Shown: one piece after another, positions 45,088 to 54,276 of the stretch
How the letters are laid out: the number at the start of each line of letters is the position of its first letter
Numbering within the stretch: position 1 is the stretch's first letter
Assembly (NCBI RefSeq): GCF_009793335.1
Contig: NZ_WING01000001.1
Location: 4,402,001 to 4,466,000 of the forward strand
Source of the DNA: Actinomadura sp. J1-007
GTDB taxonomy: Bacteria; Actinomycetota; Actinomycetes; Streptosporangiales; Streptosporangiaceae
Direction of reading: 5' to 3'
DNA: 64,000 nt
Program-made: the position numbers and the translations under genes
The notes under the pieces: model-generated
Seen by the model: only the letters and a program-made list of their open reading frames with translations
Told to the model about the DNA's origin: nothing
Databases searched by the model: none

Positions 45088-46638
45088 TCACTTCGGGGGC
45101 AGGGACTTCCAGTCGGGGTGGCCGGGCATCGGCGGGATCTTCGCGCTGTAGAGCATGTCGGTCAGGAACCGGTCCAGTCTCGGCTTGCCCGGCACGTCCA
45201 CCGCCGGGTTGCCCGACAGGTCCGCGACGAGGTCGACGAACTGCCGGGTCGTGACGGACGAGTCGCGGTGCCGCGCGACCCACGTCCGCTCGATCCGCTG
45301 GAACGCGGCGTCCCCGACGGCCTGGCGCAGCGCGTACAGCACGAGCGCCGCGCCGCCGTAGCGCTGGTCGCCGAACAGGTTCTGCGGCGTCGTCGGCTTG
45401 GCGGGCGGCCCGACCTTGGCGCGGCGGTCGTCGGACGCCTCGTACCGGCTCCGCATCGTCGCCTCCAGGTCGTCGCCGTGCGCCTCGTCCCACAGGTCGG
45501 CGTACCAGGTGGCGTGGCCCTCGCTCAGCCACAGGTGCGTCCAGTCGGCGGGCGCGACGCTGTCGCCGAACCACTGGTGCGTCAGCTCGTGGACCATCAG
45601 GCTGTCGGCGGGCCGGGAGAGCGTGTTGACCGCGATGGTGGTCATCGTCTGGTTCTCCAGGGAGTAGCCGAGGGACGTCTTCCCGGCGAGCAGCCCGTAG
45701 TTGGCGAACGGGTACCGTCCGACCCGCTTCTCCAGGAACCGGATGTGCTCGGCCGTCCGGTCGAGCTGCGGCCGGACGTCCGCGACCCGGTCGCGCGGGA
45801 CGACGTGCCGCAGCGGCAGCCCGTGCGGGCCGGTTCCGGTGAGCTGCGTGTAGTCGCCGACGGCGACCTGCGCGACCTGCGTGGACATCGGGCTTTTGGT
45901 CACGTAGGTGTACGTGGTGCGCCCGGCCGCGCTCGTCCTGCGCTTGAAGACGCCGTTCGCCGCGCCGTACAGGTTGTCGGGGACGGTGACGCGGTAGGTG
46001 AAGTCGGCCTTGTCGCTCGGGATGTCGTTGCTCGGGAACGCGGTGTGCGCGTGGTGCGGCTGCAACCCGAAGATGAACCCGTCGTCGTAGGCGAACCAGC
46101 CGTCCTTCGCCCCGCCGATCGAGCCGGGACGGTCCGGCAGCTCCATCCGGGGGTCGGCGGAGTAGTCGACCACGACGGTGAACCGCTTGCCCTTCCTGAT
46201 CGGCTTCGACGGCGTGATCACCAGCTCCTCGCGCACCCGCTCCACCCGGGCGGGCGAGCCGTTCACGCTGACGCCGTACAGGGTGGGCCCGACGAAGTCG
46301 AGGTCGAAGCGCGACAGCGCCTGCGTGGCGCGCGCCTCGATCGTCGTCCGCGCGTCCACCTGCCGGGTGTCCTCCTGGTAGTCGAAGTCCAGCGTGTAGT
46401 GCCGGACGTCGTACCCGCCGTTGCCGAGCTCGGGGAAGATCGGGTCGCCCGCGCCGGGCGCGCCGGGGGACGGCGGGTCCGCCTTCCCGGCGGCCAGCGC
46501 GGGCGGAGCGGTGAGGGAGACGGCGAGGGAGGCCGCGAGGCAGGCGCCGGCGGCCGCCGTCGCGAGGGTGGCGGCCGGTTGGGGGGAATGCCACATCTTC
46601 CGCAAAAGGGACATGTCGCGCAAGGTATGCCGATCCAT
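45088..46638 (-). CDS. Secreted M1 family metallopeptidase
   Basis: 516 residues. N-terminal signal peptide (ATLATAAAGACLAASLAVSL, cleavage probably after ALAAG). Zinc site: HELTHQWFG at 350-354 with the third ligand in SEGHATWYADLW (about residue 373). The exopeptidase GxMEN motif is altered to YSLENQT (326-330). It lacks the C-terminal ERAP-like domain, so it is a short form, usual in actinomycetes. Start ATG 46638, or MSLLRKMW at 46614. Converges with the second SahH gene over repeated GTCACTTC units. Confidence 0.92.
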   Translation of the reverse strand: MDRHTLRDMSLLRKMWHSPQPAATLATAAAGACLAASLAVSLTAPPALAAGKADPPSPGAPGAGDPIFPELGNGGYDVRHYTLDFDYQEDTRQVDARTTIEARATQALSRFDLDFVGPTLYGVSVNGSPARVERVREELVITPSKPIRKGKRFTVVVDYSADPRMELPDRPGSIGGAKDGWFAYDDGFIFGLQPHHAHTAFPSNDIPSDKADFTYRVTVPDNLYGAANGVFKRRTSAAGRTTYTYVTKSPMSTQVAQVAVGDYTQLTGTGPHGLPLRHVVPRDRVADVRPQLDRTAEHIRFLEKRVGRYPFANYGLLAGKTSLGYSLENQTMTTIAVNTLSRPADSLMVHELTHQWFGDSVAPADWTHLWLSEGHATWYADLWDEAHGDDLEATMRSRYEASDDRRAKVGPPAKPTTPQNLFGDQRYGGAALVLYALRQAVGDAAFQRIERTWVARHRDSSVTTRQFVDLVADLSGNPAVDVPGKPRLDRFLTDMLYSAKIPPMPGHPDWKSLPPK

Positions 46639-46700
46639 GATCGGCGGTCCAGATCGACGGCGGTTCCACGTTCTAGAGACGAGCCCGTAGGGTCGGGCGC

Positions 46701-47329
46701 GTGCCGCGCGGAACCTACGTCCACCTGGACGACGACCTCACGGAGCGCTTCCAGTGCGCTCCCGGCCCCGGCGGCTGGCGCTACGTCGGCGAGCGCGCCG
46801 ACGGCGTCCGCACCGACCTCGTGGTGGACGGCCGCTGGCGGCAGATCCGCGTCGAGGTCGTCGCGCCGTCGTGGTGGCTGCGCGGCGGCGTGACCGGCCA
46901 CGATCTGGCCTGGGTACGCGGCCCGGCCGCCGACGGCGCGGACGGTGGGGCGGCGCGGGCCGGAGGGGCGGGGAGGAGCACGGCGCGCGGGCCGTCGCGT
47001 TCCTCGGGGAGTCGCCCGGGTTCCTGGTCGCGGTGGCGCGCACGCTGCGGCTGGAGGAGGGCGCGTCGGCCGACGTACGGCTCGTCCGCCTCGTCGGGGC
47101 GTCGCTGTCCGCGCTGACCGTCGTACAGCGCTGGCGGCTCGCGGGGACCGAGTCGTACGACACCGAGACCGGGCCCCTGCCCGTGGAGCGGTACGAGGTC
47201 ACCGACCTCGCGACGGCCGAGACCGCGGACGTCCACCTCGCGGGCGACATCGTCCTCGACGCGCCCGGCATCGAGCTGGCCGACCTGGAGTCCCCGCCCA
47301 ACCTCGGGACCTCGCCCGGCCCCGGCTGA
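46701..47329 (+). CDS. Conserved hypothetical protein (apparent frameshift near 46970)
   Basis: About 209 residues after one correction. The N-terminal half from GTG 46701 has YVHLDDDLTERFQCAPGP and WRQIRVEVVAPSWWLRGGV. The C-terminal half has AVAFLGESPGFLVAVARTL, SALTVVQRWRLAGTESYDTE and VERYEVTDLATAETADVHLAGD. Adding a G in the GGGG runs at 46964-46973 links them as GAGEEHGARAV. All-beta character, no signal peptide, no motif I can name. It may be an intracellular ligand-binding protein. Divergent from the M1 peptidase by 62 nt. Confidence 0.65.
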
Positions 47330-47588
47330 GCCCCTCCGCCGGACCGGTCCACCGGGCCCGTCCTGCCGAGCCGGGGCGGTCCGCGCCGTTCTAGCGGCCG
47401 GTGAAATTTCAGACCGGGCCCGCGCGGCACTGGAAGCGGTGCCGCCGCGGACGGCCCGACCTGCGGATCCGCCGTTGAGGCGGGACGTCCCCGGGGCGAG
47501 CGCGGCCATTGCCCGCCGGGTGATCAGCGGTCATCGTGACGGCACCACCGGCACCACGATCGCCATTCCCGAACGGCAGGTGTCCCCC

Positions 47589-48854
47589 ATGGCGAAACTC
47601 CCAAGACCGCTGGTCGCCGTCCTGACGGCCCTCCTGCTCGCCGTCGCGGCGCAGCTCCCGGCCGGCGCCGCTCCCGCTCCCCCCGCCCCGTCCTCCGGCC
47701 GCTACCTGGTCACCGGGCCGTCGAACGCCCAGCAGCGCAGCCAGGTCGCGCGCACCGGCGCCGCGATCGACTCGGTGCGCGGCGACGGCTCGATCGAGGT
47801 CAGCGCGATCCCGTCCGAGCTGGCCGCGATCAAGCGGCTCGGCTTCCGCGCGTCCGCCCTCCCGGCGCCCGCGCCCGAGCCGTCCGGACGCGCCGCGACC
47901 TCGTACCACACCTTCGCCGAGATGCAGGCCGAGCTGGACGCGGTCGTCGCCGCGTACCCGCAGATCGTCCGCAAGGTCGTCATCGGCAAGTCGTACCAGG
48001 GCCGTGACATCGTCGGCGTGAAGATCAGCGACAACGTCGCGACCGACGAGAACGAGCCCGAGGTGCTCTACATCTCCAACATCCACGCCCGCGAGCGCCT
48101 CACCGCCGAGCAGACCCTCGACCTGATCGCCACCCTCACCAAGGGCTACGGCTCCAACAGCCGGATCACGAACCTGGTGAACGGCCGCGAGATCTGGCTG
48201 ATGCCCATGGTCAACCCGGACGGCCAGGTGTACGACATGACGTCCGACACCCAGCCCGGCCGGATGTGGCGCAAGAACCGGCAGCCCGCCCCGACCGACC
48301 TGAACCGCAACTTCCCCTACAAGTGGGGCTGCTGCGGCGGCTCGTCCGGCAACGTCAACAGCGAGACCTACCGCGGGCCGAGCGCCGAGTCGGCGCCCGA
48401 GACCAAGGTGCTGACCAACTTCGTCCGCAGCCGCGTCGTCGGCGGCAAGCAGCAGCTCAAGCTGTTCCTGGACATCCACGCCGACGCCGCGATGGTGCTG
48501 TGGCCGTTCGGCTACACCTACAACGACACCGCGCCCGGCATGTCCGCCGACGAGGCCGCCACGCACCAGGCGATCGGCCGCGACCTCGCCTCGTCCAACG
48601 GCTTCACCCCCGGCCAGTCGAGCGACCTGTACATCACCGACGGGACGACCGACGACTGGACCTGGGGCGACCAGCGCATCTTCTCGTTCACGATCGAGGT
48701 GGCCGGGGGCAGCTTCTACCCCTCGCCGTCCCGGATCGACTCGCTCGTGGCCGGGACCCGCGAGTCCCTGCTCCGGCTGACCGAGTACGCCGACTGCCCG
48801 TACCGGGCGATCGGCAAGCAGGGCCAGTACTGCCCGGCGGGACTCCGCCGCTGA
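47589..48854 (+). CDS. Secreted M14 zinc carboxypeptidase
   Basis: 421 residues: signal peptide (LVAVLTALLLAVAAQLPAGA), a propeptide region, then an M14 domain beginning YHTFAEMQAELD. Zinc ligands H and E in NIHARERLTAEQ and H in FLDIHADAAMVLWPFGY; substrate-binding Asn-Arg in DLNRNFPYKWGC; catalytic glutamate in FTIEVAGGSFYP. It removes C-terminal residues from extracellular peptides. Start ATG 47589 (MAKLPRPL), since upstream in-frame sequence lacks coding bias. Two cysteine pairs (GCCGG and CPYRA...YCP) may form disulfides. Confidence 0.92.
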   Translation: MAKLPRPLVAVLTALLLAVAAQLPAGAAPAPPAPSSGRYLVTGPSNAQQRSQVARTGAAIDSVRGDGSIEVSAIPSELAAIKRLGFRASALPAPAPEPSGRAATSYHTFAEMQAELDAVVAAYPQIVRKVVIGKSYQGRDIVGVKISDNVATDENEPEVLYISNIHARERLTAEQTLDLIATLTKGYGSNSRITNLVNGREIWLMPMVNPDGQVYDMTSDTQPGRMWRKNRQPAPTDLNRNFPYKWGCCGGSSGNVNSETYRGPSAESAPETKVLTNFVRSRVVGGKQQLKLFLDIHADAAMVLWPFGYTYNDTAPGMSADEAATHQAIGRDLASSNGFTPGQSSDLYITDGTTDDWTWGDQRIFSFTIEVAGGSFYPSPSRIDSLVAGTRESLLRLTEYADCPYRAIGKQGQYCPAGLRR

Positions 48855-48893
48855 CGCGCCCTCTGGCCGTCACCCCCGTGACACGCGAGGGCC

Positions 48894-50384
48894 TCAGGGG
48901 GTGACGGTCAGGGTGTGCGACGGGCTTCCCGGGTCGGCCCACACGGAAAGGACCCGGCGGCCCGCGTCCCACCGGGACCTCCACGTCCCGGTGGGATCGG
49001 TCGCCGCCACCTTCGGCGTGCCGGGGAACGCGCCCGCCGGAAGCCACAGCTCGGTCGGCCCGGACGCGCCCGCCCGCTCGTTCCAGGCGACGGTCAGCGC
49101 CCTGCCCGCGTACGAGATCCGCGTCGGCGTCCCGGCGACGGCGCGCGGGTACGGACGGGCGAGCAGCCGCCCGATCGAGGTGAGCCTCCCGTCCGCGTCC
49201 GTCACGCCCGCCGGACCGGGGTCGTTCGACCAGTACGCCCAGCCGATGCCGAGCTCGTCCGCCATCGCCAGCCAGTCGGAGGTGAAGGCGTCCGCGCCCG
49301 CGACCCTCTCGCTCATGCCGCCGACCTCGCCGAGCCACATCGGCGTGCCGAGCCGCCGCGCGACGCCCGGCATGTTCCGCTTCCACAGCGCGAACTGCGC
49401 CTGCACCAGCACCTTCGCGAGCCCGTCGTACGAGCCGCCGAGATCGACGCCGCCGGGGTAGAAGTGCGGGGCGAACACGACGCGCCCGCTCGGGTCGCGC
49501 ACGGCCGCCAGGGAGCTGTCGGCGCCCTCGTTCGGGCCGAGCGCCTGCGGCTCCACGAAGATCCAGCCATCGCGGTCCTCCTCGCGGATCGCGTCCACGA
49601 TCCGCTGGTAGAACGGCGTCAGGACCGGGCCCTCGAAGAACCCGAACTGCCGCGTCCCGCCGAACGGCTCGTTCATCAGGTCGTAGCCGAGCACGGCGGG
49701 CTCGTCCGCGAACCGCGCGGCGACGTGCCGCCACATGCCGGCGTAGTGCCGCGCCAGTTCCGGATGCCTGCCCGTGTTGTCGAACAGGTTGTCGTACGCC
49801 CGCAGCACGGCGGGCTGGAGGTAGGTCAGCACCCACGGGTCCTGCGGCGTGCAGGGCAGCCCGTCGGTGTACGTGGCCCAGGCGGGCGCGCCGTTCCCGG
49901 AGCCCGCGCAGGCCGCCGGGCCGTAGATGTCCTGGTGCATGTCGAGGATGACGTGCATCCCCTGCTCGCGGTACCAGGCGAGCCGCTCCGCGACCTCGTC
50001 CAGGTACGTCTCGTCGTACTCGCCCGGCCTCGGCTCGACGTTCTTCCACTGGAGCAGGTACCGGACGGAGTTGGTGCCGATCTCGCGCGCCTCGCGTACG
50101 ACGTCGTCCCGGCCGACCCAGGGCAGGCCGCTCGGCCCCTTGGCGCTGCTCGCGGTGTTGAGCCCGTGCAGGATCAGCGCCCGCCCCTGGTCATCGGTGA
50201 TCACGGGAAGCGGCGCGGAGCCGTCGGCCGCCGGCGCTCCCGCCGTTCCCGCGGCTCCCGGTTCGGCGGGGGAGGCGGACATGGCGGGCGTCGCGGGGAC
50301 GACCGTCAGGATCGACGCGGCCAGCACGGCGGCCGACGCGAACCGGCCCCGCCCGTGACGTCCCAGGACAGTACGAGCACGCAT
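48894..50384 (-). CDS. Secreted GH5 glycoside hydrolase, endoglycoceramidase-like
   Basis: 496 residues with signal peptide (AVLAASILTVVPATPAMSA). A TIM-barrel GH5 domain: LILHGLNTASSAKG, HVILDMHQDIYG, the acid/base in YDLMNEPFGG and the nucleophile in MWLGEVGG. The MHQD and NEPFGG contexts point to the endoglycoceramidase branch, which splits glycan from ceramide. A C-terminal beta-sandwich domain (about 410-496) follows. It converges on the M14 gene with a 39-nt gap. Actual substrate not determinable. Confidence 0.9.
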   Translation of the reverse strand: MRARTVLGRHGRGRFASAAVLAASILTVVPATPAMSASPAEPGAAGTAGAPAADGSAPLPVITDDQGRALILHGLNTASSAKGPSGLPWVGRDDVVREAREIGTNSVRYLLQWKNVEPRPGEYDETYLDEVAERLAWYREQGMHVILDMHQDIYGPAACAGSGNGAPAWATYTDGLPCTPQDPWVLTYLQPAVLRAYDNLFDNTGRHPELARHYAGMWRHVAARFADEPAVLGYDLMNEPFGGTRQFGFFEGPVLTPFYQRIVDAIREEDRDGWIFVEPQALGPNEGADSSLAAVRDPSGRVVFAPHFYPGGVDLGGSYDGLAKVLVQAQFALWKRNMPGVARRLGTPMWLGEVGGMSERVAGADAFTSDWLAMADELGIGWAYWSNDPGPAGVTDADGRLTSIGRLLARPYPRAVAGTPTRISYAGRALTVAWNERAGASGPTELWLPAGAFPGTPKVAATDPTGTWRSRWDAGRRVLSVWADPGSPSHTLTVTP

Positions 50385-50526
50385 CCCGCCTCCCGAACAT
50401 GAAAGTTATTCGGAGATTAGGAGGCGCACGCCCGTGAGGGAAGTCACACAACTGCACAACGATCCCGCCCGCTTCCGTCGATCCTGACAACCCGCCGCGA
50501 CGCGGCGCGGCCGGACCCGGAGACGA

Positions 50527-51709
50527 TCAGGAAGGCGGCGGCCCGACGTACGGCGCTGCGTGCGGGCCGGACGGCGGCCCGGCGTACGACCCGGACTGCG
50601 GCGCGGCGTACGAGCCCGTCTGCGGGCCTGCCTGCGGCCCTGCGTGCGGGCCTGGCTGCGGCCCCGCGTGCGGGCCTGGCTGCGGCGCGGCGTACGGGCC
50701 CGGCTGGGGGTGGGCTGCGGGGCTGGCTGGGGGTGGGGGTGAGGTGGCCGCGGTAGGGGCCCGCGCCGTAGTCGGAGGGCGGGACGAAGCGGGGCTGGCC
50801 CGGGCCCGGGGCGCTGAACGGCGGCGGGGCGGCCGGGCCCGGCGGGTGGGCGTGTGCCGCGACGGGCGCGCCGGCCATCGCCATCGCGGGGGCGGCGGCG
50901 GGTTCGGCGAAGCCCTGCCAGCCGGGGTGGTGTCCGGCGTGCCGCATGCGCCGCGCGCGGCGTTCGGCCAGGCGCCACTCCTCGCGGCGGCGCCGTTCGG
51001 CGAGCACGGCCGACAGGAGGATCTCGGGGCGGACGCCGGGCGGCGGGGGCGGGCTCACCACCTCGAACACCTGCGCGGCGATCCGCTGCCCGAGCGAGTC
51101 GCGGACCTCCGGCAGCAGCTCCCAGAAGCGCGTGAGGTAGCTGCGGGCCGTCATCGCCAGGTCGTCCGACAGCATCGACAGCTCCAGCGACCGGCCCCAC
51201 CCGGCGAGCTGCGGCGGCATCACCGCGACCGGGCCGAAGAACGACGAGCTCGGCACCCGCTCCTGGATCACGATCGTGCCCGCGAACAGGTCGCCGAGCC
51301 GCTTGCCGCGGCTGCTGCACAGCGAGGTGATCATCGCGGGCGCCCCGTACAGCGTCCAGAACTCCAGGAACCCCGCGAGGGCGCGCACGAGCGTCTGGCG
51401 GAACCGGACCGGCCCGCCGTCGTCGGCGACGGTGCGCAGCCCGACCGCCATCTTGCCGAGCGTGCGGCCGCGCGTGAGCGTCTCCAGCAGGCACGGGTAG
51501 CCGACGATCACCAGCACCGTGACCAGCAGCGACAGGCCGACCGTCCACGCCTCGTCGGCGACGATCGAGGTCATCGCCGTCACGTACAGCGCCGCGTTCA
51601 GGATCGAGAACTGGACGAACAGGTCGAGCAGGAGGGCGCAGCCGCGGCTGGCCAGGCGCGCGACGCGGATGTCGAGCGCGACGGCCTCGCCGGTGACGAG
51701 TTCGGCCAT
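50527..51709 (-). CDS. RDD family membrane protein with Q/P/G-rich tail (two apparent frameshifts)
   Basis: About 394 residues. The RDD domain (residues 1-160: AVALDIRVARLASRGCALLLD, TLTRGRTLGKMAVGLRTV, RGKRLGDLFAGTIVI) has four or so helices. A helical middle and a disordered tail follow. The tail only reads naturally after adding one base to two five-base runs (50729-50733 and 50706-50710), giving LTPTPQPAPQPTPQPGPYA and PQPGPHAG repeats to a stop at 50527. Uncorrected, it becomes an arginine-rich tail to 50444. ATG 51709 (MAELVTGEAV), divergent from SpoIIM by 77 nt. Confidence 0.82.
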
Positions 51710-51786
51710 GGGGTCCCTTCTGCACGGGCCCGTACGGGCCCGCACCATTGTGCCCGGTCGGCGGGCGCAGGCGTTAGTCTCGCCGG

Positions 51787-52782
51787 GTGGACGTCGACGC
51801 CTACGTGGCAGCGCACAACGCCGAGTGGCAGCGGCTGGAGAAGCTGATCAACTCCAGCCGCGGGTTGAACGGCGCGGAGATCGACGAGCTCGTCGAGCTG
51901 TACCAGCGCACCGCCACGCACCTGTCGGCGGTGCGGTCCAGCTCGCCCGACCCGATGCTGGTCGGACGGCTGTCGTCGCTCGTGGCGCGCGGCCGGGCGG
52001 CGGTCGCGGGCGCGCAGGCGCCGATGTGGCGGGACGCCGCGCGGTTCGCGACCCGCTCGTTCCCCGCCGCCGCCTACCGGATGCGCTGGTGGTGGCTCGG
52101 CTGCGCCGTCCTCGGCAACCTGCTGTCCCTCGCGCTCGCGATCTGGATCGTCCACAGCCCCGAGGCGCAGGCCGCCGTCGGCGACCCGTACGAGATCCGC
52201 AAGCTGGTGGAGGAGGACTTCGCCAACTACTACACCGAGCACTCGGCGGCGTCGTTCGCGTTCCAGGTGTGGATCAACAACGCGTGGGTGTCCGCGGTCG
52301 CGCTGATCTTCGGGATCCTGCTCGGCATCCCGACCGTCTTCGTCCTGCTGACCAACCAGCTCAACCTCGGCGTCACCGGGGGCCTGATGTTCGCCCACGG
52401 CAAGGGCGACGTGTTCTTCGGCCTGATCCTGCCGCACGGCCTGCTGGAGCTGACCGCCGTCTACCTCGCGTGCGCGGCCGGGCTCAGGCTCGGCTGGACG
52501 GTCGTCGACCCCGGCCCCCGGCGGCGCGGCCAGGCGCTCGCCGAGGAGGGCCGCGCCACCGTCAGCATCGCGCTCGGGCTGATCGGCGCGCTGTTCGTGT
52601 CCGGCCTGATCGAGGGCTTCGTGACCGGCTGGGTGCACGTGACGTGGCTGCGCATCGGCATCGGCGTCGTCGCCGAGGCCGCGTTCCTGGCGTACGTCGT
52701 CGTCCTCGGCCGCCGCGCCGTCAGGGAGGGCGAGACCGGCGACGCCGACCTCCGCCCCGACCTCGCCCCCGTCTCCGGCTGA
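51787..52782 (+). CDS. Stage II sporulation protein M family membrane protein
   Basis: 331 residues. A soluble N-terminal helical region (WQRLEKLINSSRGLNGAEIDELVELYQR) precedes about six helices (WWLGCAVLGNLLSLALAIWIV, AWVSAVALIFGILLGIPTVFVLL, GLILPHGLLELTAVYLA). NNAWVS and LPHGLLEL are typical SpoIIM-family motifs. In actinomycetes these proteins sit with RDD, DUF58 and MoxR genes rather than with the Bacillus engulfment genes, so a sporulation role is not implied. GTG start at 51787. Confidence 0.9.
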   Translation: MDVDAYVAAHNAEWQRLEKLINSSRGLNGAEIDELVELYQRTATHLSAVRSSSPDPMLVGRLSSLVARGRAAVAGAQAPMWRDAARFATRSFPAAAYRMRWWWLGCAVLGNLLSLALAIWIVHSPEAQAAVGDPYEIRKLVEEDFANYYTEHSAASFAFQVWINNAWVSAVALIFGILLGIPTVFVLLTNQLNLGVTGGLMFAHGKGDVFFGLILPHGLLELTAVYLACAAGLRLGWTVVDPGPRRRGQALAEEGRATVSIALGLIGALFVSGLIEGFVTGWVHVTWLRIGIGVVAEAAFLAYVVVLGRRAVREGETGDADLRPDLAPVSG

Positions 52783-52810
52783 CCCGGCCCGCCCCGCGGC
52801 GGAACGCGCC

Positions 52811-52870
52811 GGGCCCGCCGGTGCCGGGCCCGCTGGTGCCAAACCCGCTGGTGTCGGGCCCGCCGGTACG
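52811..52870. repeat. Four tandem 15-bp units between convergent genes
   Basis: GGGCCCGCCGGTGCC at 52811-52825, then close variants at 52826-52840, 52841-52855 and 52856-52870. The array fills the gap between the SpoIIM stop (52782) and the DUF58 stop (52875). It is outside both genes and may act as a GC-rich transcription block. Confidence 0.65.
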
Positions 52871-52874
52871 GACC

Positions 52875-54167
52875 TCAGAGGCGTCCGGCGGCCTTCAACG
52901 CCAGGTAGGCGTCGGCCAGGGCCGGGGCGATCCGCTCCGGCGGGGCGTCCACGACCTCGACGCCGTACGTGCGGAGCTCGGCGGTGAGGCGGCGGCGGTC
53001 GGCGCGGGCCCGTTCGGCCGCGGCGGCGTCGTACACCGAGGCGAGGTCGCCGCGGGCGGACGCCATCTCGCCGACGCGCGGGTCGGACACCGCGGCCACC
53101 ATCACCAGGTGCCGCGCGGTGAGCCGCGGCAGCAGCGGCAGCAGGCCCTCCTCGATCGCGGCGGTGTTCAGCTCGGTGAGCAGCACCACCAGGCAGCGCT
53201 GCCGGACGCGCGACATCAGCGCCGACACCATCCCCGCGGCGTCCGACTCGATCAGCTCCGGCTCCAGCGGCGCCATCGCGTGCACCATCGACGGCAGCAG
53301 GTCGGTGCGGGACGCGCCCTCCACCCGGGCCCGCACGCGGCGGTCGTACGCGAGCAGGTCGACGCGGTCGCCGGCCCGGGACGCGAGCGCGCCGAGCAGC
53401 AGCGCCGCGTCCATCGAGCAGTCGAGGCGCGGGATGTCGCCGACCCGGCCCGCGGACGTGCGGCCGGTGTCGAGCACGAGGTAGAGCCGCCGGTCGCGTT
53501 CGGGGCGCCACGTCCGCACGACCACGTCGGCGCGGCGGGCGGTCGCCCGCCAGTCGATCGACCGGACGTCGTCGCCGTCCACGTACTCGCGCAGCGAGTC
53601 GAACTCGGTGCCCTGCCCGCGGATCAGCGCCACGTGGTGGCCGGTCAGCTCGCGCAGCTTGGCGAGCTTGGCGGGCAGGTGGCGGCGCGACGGGAACGCG
53701 GGCAGCACCCGCACCGTCCACGGCGCGGGCCGCGAGAGCTGCCGGGCGGCGAGCCCGAGCGGCCCGGCCGACCGGACGACCACGGTCACCGCGGCGCGGT
53801 CGCCGCGCCGCGTCGGGGTGAGGGCCATGTCCACGCGGCGGCGCTCACCGGCGGGCACGTCCACCCTGACCGTACGGGGCGTCGCGGCGGCGCTCGGCGG
53901 CCACACGTCGCGCAGCCGGGCCTGCACGCGCCGCGAGCCGAGGTTCTCGACCACCAGGCCGACGTGCGCGGTCTCGCCGAGCCGTACCCGCGAGTCGCCC
54001 GCGCGGTGGAAGCGCAGCGCCCGCACGTTGCCCGCGAGCGCGAGGTCGGCGAGCACGCCGAGCAGCAGGACGCCCCACACCGCGAGCAGCGTCCACCAGC
54101 TCGGCAGGAAGATCGGGACGAGGGCGGCCAGCGCGGCGAGCAGCCCCAGGCGTCCGGTCAGCGCCAT
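52875..54167 (-). CDS. DUF58 domain protein (vWA-like membrane protein)
   Basis: 430 residues: two N-terminal helices (LGLLAALAALVPIFL, LLAVWGVLLLGVLADLAL), a beta domain, then the DUF58 core GTEFDSLREYVDGDDVRSIDW and a vWA-like fold (LYLVLDTGRTSAG). These proteins are thought to be scaffolds for MoxR ATPases. ATG 54167, with GGAGGG 7 nt upstream. The 109-nt gap to the MoxR gene contains a 35-codon frame (54158-54265) of doubtful reality. Confidence 0.92.
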   Translation of the reverse strand: MALTGRLGLLAALAALVPIFLPSWWTLLAVWGVLLLGVLADLALAGNVRALRFHRAGDSRVRLGETAHVGLVVENLGSRRVQARLRDVWPPSAAATPRTVRVDVPAGERRRVDMALTPTRRGDRAAVTVVVRSAGPLGLAARQLSRPAPWTVRVLPAFPSRRHLPAKLAKLRELTGHHVALIRGQGTEFDSLREYVDGDDVRSIDWRATARRADVVVRTWRPERDRRLYLVLDTGRTSAGRVGDIPRLDCSMDAALLLGALASRAGDRVDLLAYDRRVRARVEGASRTDLLPSMVHAMAPLEPELIESDAAGMVSALMSRVRQRCLVVLLTELNTAAIEEGLLPLLPRLTARHLVMVAAVSDPRVGEMASARGDLASVYDAAAAERARADRRRLTAELRTYGVEVVDAPPERIAPALADAYLALKAAGRL

Positions 54168-54276
54168 GCCCCGGCCCTCCGGTCGTCGAGGTCGTGCGGG
54201 TCGCGCGGGCCGTTCCGGCCGTGCGGGTCGTGCCGGGCGTCCGCGGCGTGCAGGTCGTCGGTCATCGGCGGGCGGC

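Noticed and set aside
54158..54265. 35-codon minus-strand frame between the MoxR and DUF58 genes (MTDDLHAADARHD...)
   Set aside because: It has a start and fits the gap, but is His/Asp/Arg-rich with no ribosome site or recognisable homologue. DUF58 has its own good ribosome site.
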